From the NCBI GenBank assembly GCA_965644315.1, contig CBFFRQ010000069.1, positions 186,001 through 250,000 on the forward strand: 64,000 nt of DNA, given 5' to 3'. Of this stretch, positions 42,901 to 52,500 are shown piece after piece (positions within the stretch are counted from its first letter, which is position 1; the number at the start of each line of letters is the position of its first letter). This DNA comes from Caecitellus pseudoparvulus (Eukaryota; Bigyra: Bicosoecida). The notes beneath the pieces were generated by a model, which saw only the letters and a program-made list of their open reading frames with translations, was not told where the DNA came from and searched no databases. Position numbers and translations under genes: made by a program.

Positions 42901-44767
42901 GCGCTGCCTGTCCTGGGCGTGGGTGGGCAGCATCGCAGCCCGCTCACTGCAGGACGGCATGCTGAAACGCATCCTGCGAGCGCCCGTGTCCTTCTTCGAC
43001 ACGACGCCTGCCGGGCGCATCATCTCACGCTGCTCCCATGACGTGGAGGTGGTGGACTTCATCCTCGTGCGGAATCTCATGGCAGCGGCCGCATCCGTGG
43101 GGTGGATGGTGTCTGGCATCGCCACCATGTGCGCCGTCACGCCCCTTGCCTCCGCCGTCCTGCTGCCCGTCCTCGTCGCTTTCTTCTTCCTGCAGTCTTA
43201 TGCACGCTCTGCCCTGCGCGACCTGCAGCGCGTCGACAACATCTCCAGGTCGCCCATCACAGCCCACCTGTCCGAGACGCTGGCAGGTGGCGCCAGCATC
43301 CGGGCGTACGGCCCTGCGGCCTGCACACGCTTTGTGCGCCGCGCAGACGAGCTGACAGACGCGAACTCCTCCGCTCTGGCGGCCCTGAAGAACGTCAACC
43401 GGTGGCTGGGAATCCGTGTCGACCTCATGAGCACCGCCATCACCGTGGCGGTGGCGCTGGCCAGCTGGCTGGCGAGGGAGAACCTGCCGGAGGGCCTGGC
43501 TGGCCTCTCCATCATGTGGTCCTTCAACGTCACGGTGTCTCTCACCTTCTTCATCCTCTTCGGTGTGGAGGCCGAGAGCAAGCTCGTGTCGGTGGAGCGC
43601 ATCCAGCACTACACTGACACAGTCGTGCCTGAGGCGCCCCTGTACGCGCCGTGCCCCTCGGAGCTGGCCACACCTGCCGCGGCTAGCAAGGACACCACGG
43701 CACTCCCACCCGCCCTGGCGCAGGCGCTGGTGGCCGACCTGGCACAAGATGCACCCGCACGGCCACAGGCCAGCCTCGTCCAAGTGCAGGGCGGGGCCGG
43801 CGCCCTGGGTGTGCCGCCTGCAGCCTGGCCCCAACGCGGTCAGGTGGAGTTCCAGGATGTGCAGCTGCGGTACCGGCCTGGGCTGCCCCTGGCGCTCAAG
43901 AACATGACCTTCTCCGTCCCGCCTGGGACGCACGTGGGCATCTGCGGCCGCACTGGCGCTGGCAAGAGCAGCATCTCGGTGGCGCTGTTCCGCCTCGTGG
44001 AGCTGGCAGGCGGCAGCATTTCCGTGGATGGCGTGCCCCTGCACACCATCGGGCTGTCATACCTTCGAGGCCAGCGGGGCGGCATCTGCATTGTGCCGCA
44101 GGCTCCCACCCTCATGCGTGCCACAGTGAGGGAGAACCTGGACAGGTTTGTCGAGTTCGACGATGCCGCCATCGGGGAAGCGCTCGCCGCGGTCGGCATG
44201 CTGCGCAAGTGTGCACGGGTTTCACGTGCTGCGGGCGACACAGCGGAGGCGACCCCCTCCCCTGATGGAGACGCCATTGATGTGGATGCAGTGGAGGTGT
44301 CGCTGGCAGCTGACGGCGGTCGCTCCGACACACTGGCTGCAGCCTTGGCATGCAAGGTGGAGGCGGGGGGTGGGAACTTCTCGGTTGGCGAGGCCCAACT
44401 GCTGTGCCTGGCGCGCGCCCTGCTGCGGCGGCCCAAGGTGCTGGTGATGGACGAAGCATCGGCGTCTGTGGACTCTCAAACTGAGACGCGGCTGGTGGAG
44501 ACGGTGCGGCAGCGATTCCAAGGCACGACCGTGCTCACCATCGCCCACCGCCTCTTCACCCTGGTGCACTCCCATCGAATCTTGCTGCTGAAGGAAGGCG
44601 CTGTTCTAGAGTACGACACGCCTTCTGCCTTGCTGGCGGACAGCAGCTCCCACTTTTCGTCCCTGGTGGATGCCATGGGGCCGGAGCCGGCGGCGTCCTT
44701 CCGTGCGCAAGTCCAGGCGGTCAAGGAAGGGGGGGGCGCACATGCCTCTGGAAGTGCAGGGCCGTAA
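39934..44767 (+). CDS. ABC transporter, ABCC/MRP subfamily
   Basis: A full-size exporter, likely of glutathione conjugates or other organic anions, on the plasma or vacuolar membrane. Three exons (39934-40060, 40135-40193, 40307-44767) give about 1,548 residues; the splices build the ABCC linker (SLWNLLCFGQAFAAVRHSSK, LRELSPLGRWDTAADLHRRL). There is no TMD0. Order: TMD1 (residues about 105-410); NBD1 with Walker A GPVGAGKST, signature LSGGQQQR and Walker B LLADDPLSALD; TMD2 (about 810-1160); NBD2 with Walker A GRTGAGKSS, signature FSVGEAQ and Walker B VLVMDEASASVD. Asp after the NBD1 Walker B marks a degenerate site, as usual in ABCC. About 35 extra residues sit between the Q-loop and signature of NBD2. 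Nearly all of it is one 4.46 kb exon. Confidence 0.94.
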
Positions 44768-44868
44768 TGCCCCGTCCAGATTCAAAATACATGCATGCAT
44801 GTTTTGTGCAAGTGTGTAGCAGGGTACTCGCCCGCCACTGCCTCGGAACCTCGGCGCGCCTTGTTGCC

Positions 44869-46987
44869 ATGGCTCGGGCAGCAGAAGCGCCAGCGATACC
44901 GTGTGACTTACAAGACGCTGCGGATACAGGCGTGCAGGTGCCAGAAGGCAGGCAAGAAGGCGACTTGCGCATTCTCGACGATGGCAAGATTGTGTGGACA
45001 AGTAGCCATGTTCCTGATCAGCGCCTGGTGCTGAAGCTGGGCAGGGTGCACAGTACGTTTCATGGCGAAACCCCAAGCATGTGCCTGGCGCAGCCCCTGC
45101 CTGCGCCGGACATTTGCAGGTGTCGTTAAGAAGCGCAACATGGTCAAGCTGACCTTCACTCCGAAAAAGGGCGGCCCAGGGATTATCTTCACGTTCTTTG
45201 GAGCAGGAAGACAGCCAAACCAGGAACTGGCCACGACGGCAAAAGATCTGCTGGTGGCAGCACACCGAGATGCGCACGGCGCAGGGCCACCCCAGCGCCA
45301 AGGTGGATCGGCCCAGCTGGCCAGTGCGTCCACAGCCTCGACACGTGCCCCTCAAGGCATGGACGTCGTCTCCGTCCTGGGGGGCCAGAAGCGAGGACGC
45401 CCTGTGGAGTCGGCCCCGCCAGCACCCACCCTGCCCCAACACCGACGCGAGGAGCTGCAAGCACAGGTGCTCCGAGAGAACCCCAAGGTAGCAGAAGACC
45501 ATGCCGCACTGGTGGCGACAGGGGTGGTGTCGGCAGAGTCCTTCTGGCGGCAACGGGAAGCCTTCGTGCAGCGCCTGCTGCTCCGCCTGCAGCAAAAGCA
45601 GTCCCTGCCGTCTGCCCTGCCCCATGAGACACACGTCGAGCAGCAGGGCAACACCATCAAGCCAAAAATGACGCCTGAGAAGCAGATGCACATATTCGCC
45701 GGCGAACCTGCCACCCTCGGCGCATACAAGCGCCTGGTGCAGCAGGGCTCCCTCACGCCGCAGGGGTTTTGGGATGCCTACTTCCGTGCCCTGCACGTAA
45801 AGAAGGAGCTGGAGGCGGAGGAGGAAGTCAGCGAAGTGTTCACAGCACAGGTGAAGCAGCAGCGTGTTGCGGCTTGCGAATGGCCTGACCCCTTCTTCCG
45901 GCAGCTTGCCCTGGGGGCCACCGAGCAGCCCCCCACCACTCCATCCCAGCCTGTGGCAGAGAGCTTCGACCTTCAAGCCACGGAGGAGGAAGTGCTCACT
46001 GGTCATGGTCGGGGGTATGGCACGCGGGAGGGGACTGCTCTGTACCACGACGTGGCGGTGCACGAGGAGAGCCAGGTAGCCGGGCAGAGCGGCGAGGCGG
46101 CGGCCCGCGCAGTCCACCGGCTTGGCGTCAAGCAGCGCAGGGTGGCGAACATTGTGCGTGAGCACAACACATACAGCAGTTTTGTGATGCAGGGCGGGGG
46201 GGCTGGGGGCTCCCAGCCTTCTCCGCCGCTGCCCGGCGAACGGCAAACTGACCCCGCCGCCGACGACAGCCACATGCCCCTGCGGGACCTGGTCAAGCCT
46301 GCCGGCACTGCCTTCGTGCCGGTGCACCGGACCCTGCCAGTGTCAAGCACCCCTGGCACCCCCCTGGCACCCACACCTGCGCCGCAAGGGGCTCCTTCCC
46401 TCGCCAGCCTAGTCGAGTTAGGCACGCTGCCTCAAACTGTGAGTGAGGCAGCAGCGGCAAGTGCCATCGTGTCTAGCATGAAGGACTGCAGTCGGACCCA
46501 TGATGCACGGCGGAGGGATGGCCAGGGGTACAGGCTGCGGGGACCACCTGAGCTGCGCCAGGCGGTGCTGTCTGCTGCGCTGAACAGCTCCGAGGTGCTG
46601 CGGGAGCTGTGGAGTGCGGTGTTGGCAGGGGATGCACCCAGGGTGCCTGCTGCCACTCACAAGGCAGCATCCAAGGTGTGGCAGTGCCTCAAGTCCATCA
46701 AGGGGAAGCTTGACGCTGTCGGAACAGCCTTGAAACAGGAAGGCGGCAGGGGCGTGCAACTGGCCATGCAGGAAGCAGCAGCGTTCCGCAAATCCTTGTC
46801 CGCACCCCTCATTTGCGGACTCGTACGGTACGCCAGCTTGTGTGAGAGCCGTGGGGTAGCGCCAGTGGTTGATTTGAAGGCAGCCCTCCGCGTGGCCAAG
46901 TTTCTGCGAATCTCGGCGCCAGGCCTGGATGAGTGGATTGCAACGCACCCTGAAGCAGCTCTGCCGGCGCCTGTGAGTCAATCTTGA
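44869..46987 (+). CDS. GTF2H1: TFIIH core subunit p62 (TFB1)
   Basis: Scaffold subunit of transcription/repair factor TFIIH in the nucleus. Two exons (44869-45052 and 45120-46987; a 67-base intron, donor GTACGT) give 683 residues. The N-terminal PH-like domain is split by the intron: DLRILDDGKIVWTSSHVPDQ before it, KRNMVKLTFTPKKGGPGIIF after. Two BSD domains follow, each with the Phe-Trp signature: NPKVAEDHAALVATGVVSAESFW at about 165-190 in shortened form (VVSAESFWRQRE), and FAGEPATLGAYKRL with LTPQGFWDAYF. The C-terminal helical region (ELWSAVLAGDAP onward) matches family order only loosely. Long Pro/Ala-rich linkers make it larger than the 548-residue human protein. Confidence 0.85.
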
Positions 46988-47123
46988 CTCGGCGCCGCGC
47001 CGCTCAACCTAATGCAGCGAAAACAACAATCCAGCAAATCACACCCACATACTTGTACCATGCAGATCTCCTGGGCAGGGCTTGTGGGTGAACCCTCTCG
47101 TTGTTGGCCGTAGCCCTCGAGAC

Positions 47124-49547
47124 ATGGTCACCGTCTGCCGAAGGGCTAGCCTGGCTCCGCTGCTCCTCGCGGCCATCGCGACCGCTGCAGGCGTCGATCA
47201 GTTCGCGCTGGAAGCCGAGATAAATGCCACATCATCTTTGATTTCCCTGTACCAGCGCCGCCTCTCTGTCCTGCGGCACTTGCAAGCAGAGGAGGCGGCG
47301 GGTAAGAAGTGCGTGCGCAAAACGCAGGTGAAACGGCCCCCTCCTGCACCCTCGCTGCTCCGCCTCAGAGTCTCACCAAGCTTGATTGCAGCTCTGGCGA
47401 ATTCCTCAGTTGAACTACCACTGGCTCCCCTTTGTGGTGGGTGCACGGGGCCTGCCTTGGGCGTTGAGCACCGCGAACTTTCGCGGGAACGAGAAGCTGC
47501 CTCCTTCCAGAAGTGGTTTGTGCCCAGGGGCACGCTGAAGCGCAGCGGTGCCAGCTGCATGGACGTGCTTGCAGTCAAACAGCGAGTGTTTTCGCGCTCT
47601 TCCCATCGCGATGGGTCCGCGCCTCGCGAGGGCTCCACCAGCTTCCTCACTGCGGTTGCGTCATCGGACGGGCTCCTCACGATACACGACGTAGACGGGT
47701 CGCTGCTCCATACTCAGCCACTGCCGACGAAGAAGGCGACAAGTGGCGGATCTGCACTTGAGCCATGTGTTCCCACACATGTCAAGTTCGGACCCTCTTC
47801 TTCGCGGCCGTTCATCATGCTCACGACGAAGGACGGGCGCTTGCTTGTGTACCACATTTCGCTGTGGCGCCTTGGCCACCTGGTGCTGGGGGATCGCCGA
47901 GCTGCCCACCGAGCAGTTGCAGAGGCTGCCATGAACGTGACCATTGCGCGACGGGCTGGAGGAGACTCTACCTTTGGACGCAACGCTTCCCTGAGTGTGT
48001 CTGGCGCAGAGGACTTCTTGGACGCTGGTGGAGGGGGCTCCGGAGTGGCAGTGCTCACGAACCTCACAGCGAATGTGGACATCGGGCAGAGTCTTGCCTT
48101 GTACAAGGCCCGCATGCAGGTGGCTGTCGTGGGGGCAGATGGCAGAACACTGCCCGTCGCTGAGGAAACCTCGGCCACCTCGCGGCCGGTGCCAGCTACG
48201 AGCATTGCCTTGTACACCTCAGGTGGGGTGCAGCACGTCATCACAGGCACTGCAGATGGTCATCTGTGCATTTGGAATGCCGATGCCCAGCTCCTGGACG
48301 TCCACGCTCCGCGGCCCAGTGCCCTCGCACGCCTGTCAGCCACTTCGGAGCCAGGCCCGCTGGTGCCACAGTACGCCGTGACTGCCTTGGCGAAGGGGTC
48401 ATCCACGATAGCATACGCCATGACCAATGTTATCGGGTTCTTTGCGCTTTCCAGGGGATCCTTCCAGCCTTTTGTCTGCCGAGCGGTGAGAGCCAGCGCC
48501 TGAGAGAAGGCCATCCGCCTCGCCACTGGTCTGAACCGCACCCCTCGCCCCCCGCAGACTGGAAACATCACGTCCATGCAATATGACTTGCAGTCTAAGA
48601 CGTTGCTCTGGGCGGCTACCTCAGCAGGAGACGTCCTTGTCTTCCACACACGCCACCGGAAGGCCAAGGGTTCGTCCATGCCTGAGTGCCGCCGTAAGTT
48701 ACCTGCGCCTCCGACTGTCAGCAACACTTGGCACTGCAAACTTACGACGCTTCATTTGCAGTGCTCCATCGGGTTTTCACTGGTGTTGAGCCTTCTGGCA
48801 GCGCCCCTCAAGTCGGGCTGTTCAGGGGCTATGCGCTCGTCCTTGCGGGCGGCAGCGTACACACGTTCAACACAACTCGGCTAAGCTCCTCCAGCCCACA
48901 GCTCGCATTTGTCTCACAGCAACTCACAGAGCATAGCAATATGACCACACCACTGCTGGTAGCGACAAGTGGCCCTGGGCGGGAGGCGCACACTGTAGAC
49001 TCGCGCCTCGTCGTGTACAACCCGGCGGGGGGGAATGCCTCCATCTTTGAAGCCCTACTGCCGTACCACAGGGCAGCACCAGGTGCAGACTTCAGCTGGA
49101 TTCGCGTCCCTGCGTGAGTCCCTGCAGCGTATGGGAGCAGTCTGCCCCCGCGCACACTCTCGCCGATTCCAACCCCGCAGGATCTTCCTCGCCGTCGTGG
49201 CTTTCGTTCTGTACCAAGTCTACAAGGGAAAGCGCTCTGAAGGCTTTGACCATGGCACCACTGTTCGGGCCATGGCAGGAATGTTGCGTCGAGACCCAGG
49301 CGGCTTCCCGAGCCGAGCAGAGGGTTTGGCAGGCACGAAAGAAGAGGTTGATGCCCTGCTGGCGCGTTTGGCTCGCACAGCCGGGGGTTCCTCTGCCCAA
49401 GACGTGCCCCACATCTCACCCGATGTCATTGCCGGGTTCGCAGCAGGTGGCACCGGGGGGGACAGGGCAGCAGGGGCCTTGGGTGGCTCCTTTGCACGAG
49501 GTTTGAGCCCCTCGTCGCTGGCCCGGTACAACCCTGACTTGGACTGA
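47124..49547 (+). CDS. Type I membrane protein with beta-propeller-like luminal domain (family not recognised)
   Basis: Five exons (47124-47301, 47392-48485, 48558-48693, 48762-49113, 49181-49547; introns 90, 72, 68 and 67 bases) give about 708 residues. A signal peptide starts MVTVCRRASLAPLLLAAIAT. A large extracytoplasmic domain follows with many NxS/T sites and WD40-like strands (SSDGLLTIHDVDGSLLHTQP, GTADGHLCIWNADAQLLDVH, TSAGDVLVFHTRHRKAKG). One membrane helix near residue 585 (IFLAVVAFVLYQVYKGKR) precedes a cytosolic tail of about 110 residues ending in SSLARYNPDLD. The overall plan, a secretory-pathway propeller with a single C-terminal anchor, resembles cargo or ER-quality-control proteins, but I cannot name a family. 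Its stop codon directly abuts that of the minus-strand gene. Confidence 0.72.
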
Positions 49548-52500
49548 TCAGTACCCAAGGTCAAACCAGTTGTCCCACACTTGCCTCGTCCGCGCGAGCT
49601 CTGTGCGGCGCGAAGCCTCTCGCTGCTGTGCATAGGGCTTTTTCAGGACACTCTCCAGGGCTCGTGGGTGAGCTGAGCTGCCGTCCGGGGCAGAATGCAT
49701 CACTGGCCCTGGCCGCCACGCACTGTCCGGCTTGAGACCCGCTACAGTGAGCCTGGCTTTGATTTCACGTTCCAGGCGCACTGCATCGGTCAGGTTCTGG
49801 TTGTACACTTTGACTTTGTGCTCCACCGCCAGCAGCTTCACATCGCCTGTGGAGGTGTGCGATGCATGCACTTCGGACCGGACCGCTCCCCCGCCAAGCA
49901 CCATGTTGTGCCCACCTTCGGTCACGATTTGGTCGTCATCAGATCCTTTGAATAAAGCAACCTGGCCATGTCCCGCTTCCTGGGCGGCGAGCTTCAGCTG
50001 CTTGACGCGATGCGCTGTGGCCTCAAGGTCTATGTTGCCACGCTCGTCCATGAGCAGCGCCGAGGCCCGGCCGCGGGTGTGGAGGTCCTGGGACAGCGCC
50101 CTCGTGCGGTTTGGCTCATCAAGCTGCGTGGATGACTTGACGCCTTCCTCGATGCCTTTCGTCACCCACTCTCGCCGCTCGTCGTGCAGCAAGCTGACAA
50201 GCGCACCGGTGGATGGCCTGCTGTCAAGCGAGCCCACTCCTCCAGAATCCACCACTCCGAGGTGCTGAACAAGGTGCCCATTTGCCGATGGTGGGGTGTC
50301 AGGCATCGTGCTTAAGCGGGCCTCAGCAGTCTCCGAAGCCACTGTGACCATGGAAGATCCGGCTCTGGCTGGCAGGCGGCCGCAGGTAGCACTGACATGG
50401 TCTGTACCAGCAACGCCCGACTCGTGGATCATGTGATCACGCTGCTCTCCTGCAAGGGGCTCCCCATGGTGTGATCCATATCCATCGACATGCGCTTCAT
50501 GCTGGGCCGGCGTGGCCAACGGCGAGGACTCAGGCTCCATGTCCACTTCCACCACACGCGGTGCCAATGCCTCTCCGACGGATGCATCCCCCTGCAGCGC
50601 AGCTTTTCTTGCAGCCTGTGCAAGGGTCCAAAATTCTGCTTGAGTCTCCCTTTCTGACGTTTGCCAGCTCTGTGTGAAGGGGAACGCTTTGAAACCAGCA
50701 GGCGCTTCCCACCCTTTGCGCTGCTTGAGCTTCAACCTCTGGATGCCAGACATCGCGTACCTCGCCGGTTCCCGCCGCAGGGGGCTCACCGAAGGAGAAG
50801 GCTGTGCCATCACTGACCTGTCTTCATGCGACTTGGTCTCCGCTGATGCCAAAGCCAGCACCGCACCTTGCCTGGCCATCCACCCATCGCCTTCGTAAGA
50901 AGCGACCACAGCATCGCTTACCGAGGCTTTTCGAAGCTGCGTTCGCGGCTTCTTTAGCTGGGAGAACACTGCTGGAAGCGTGTCTGCTGTGGGAAGTGCT
51001 GTGTGAATGCTTGAGCAATGGCTGCCGTCAGGTTTGTCTGCAGAGGGAGCTTGCCAGCCAGTTCGCCAATTCGCAGCACAGACTGCCGACACCCCCGCTT
51101 GCGCAAGTAGCCGCGCCCAGTGGCTGTTCAGTGTGTCCCTCCACTCGGTCACTTTGAATGGCAAGCGACCCCTTGCGCACCTGGTCATGTAGGCAAGGGT
51201 GACAGCAACACGCCAGGCCGTGGGATGGCGGGCCATGTCATACGAGCCACTCCCCACACATGCTGCCGCGAACCACGTCGGGATGTGTTGACCAGCCTTG
51301 ACAAGTGTGCGATTTTGCAGCACTCCAGCACTTGCAGCAGCTTCAATAGCGCTTGGCGTCCAAAGCATGAAGTGCACAGGGAGGAGTCCGTTGGTTTGTG
51401 GGAGCGGCGCTGCCATCCAAGCCTTGCTGCCCATGACTCCCCCCTGCATGGATCCGGAACAGCATGCAGCGCGCGAAGCACGGTCGAGCGGGACAGGAGC
51501 TGCTAGATTTGACACAGAAAAGCGGTGTGGCACCGCGAAGTGTGGTCCTGTGAACGGCGGGGCGCCATCCGCCGCGCCAATGCTGAGCACGGCGTGGCAC
51601 TCAGCCCGCTCGCCAAGGTCCAGGTCGTCGCCCCACTGCACGCAGCATGTGCATGCTCTTGGAATGCAGCCCCTCATGCTTGCTGAACACCAGGACTGCA
51701 TAATGTTGGATGTCATGACCAGGCCGCATGTCTGTTGCCAGATGACGGTTGACAGGCACCAGACGCCCCAGGCAAGCCACGCGCACACTACTGCCAAACC
51801 AGACGCGGAGTGGAGGCGGCCGAGCAACTCGTACATCACACCACCTCCAAGTGCTGACGCACTGTGTAGGATGCTGCCCAATGCGAGGTCCAAAGTCGGC
51901 CCGAGCGATGTGACAGAGTACGCTGGGTCCGACACGAGCCACCATCCCCAACAGGCACGCACACCGGCGAGCCAAAGGAGAACCTTAGGCATTCCGCTCC
52001 AGAGCAGCGCTGTCGATTGTACTGTGCCCAAGTGCGTCCAGCGGGCCATCGCGCACCAGATGGCGAGCCACCATGCCATGACTGCGACCGTGACAGCAGC
52101 CACGGCAGGAAAGCCAAGCACCAACAACGAGCAAGCGAACACCTGAAACAATGACCCTCCCACGAATGCTCCAATGGGGAGGTGAGGGCGTGCCAGGCTC
52201 TGCAGGACGGCATCCCGGGAGAGGTGGCGTCCCGCCAAAGCTGCTTGGCTGCGCCGCAGAACGCCGGCCAACAGGTGCGGCAAGGGAAAGAGCAGCCCGT
52301 GTGCGCCACAGGCTACAGCGATTACAGGTGCCACTTGTGCCCACCAACGAGGTTCAAGGGATGCCAAGGTTCCCGGTGCTGTGGCTGCGAAGGCAGCGAA
52401 GGGTCCGGTGGGTCGTGCGTTCCACAGGACTGGGCAGGCAATGCAAACTGCTGTGGCTGCCAAGAACACCCTAGCGGCAGTGCTCAACTGAGATGCTTGG

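Noticed and set aside
43025-44044. Minus-strand open frame of about 340 codons
   Set aside because: Antisense shadow of the ABCC second membrane domain and NBD2, with His/Gln-rich composition and no family match.
44606-46327. Minus-strand open frame of about 570 codons
   Set aside because: Antisense to TFIIH p62 and the end of ABCC, with no recognisable domain; the plus strand carries the clear PH and BSD domains.
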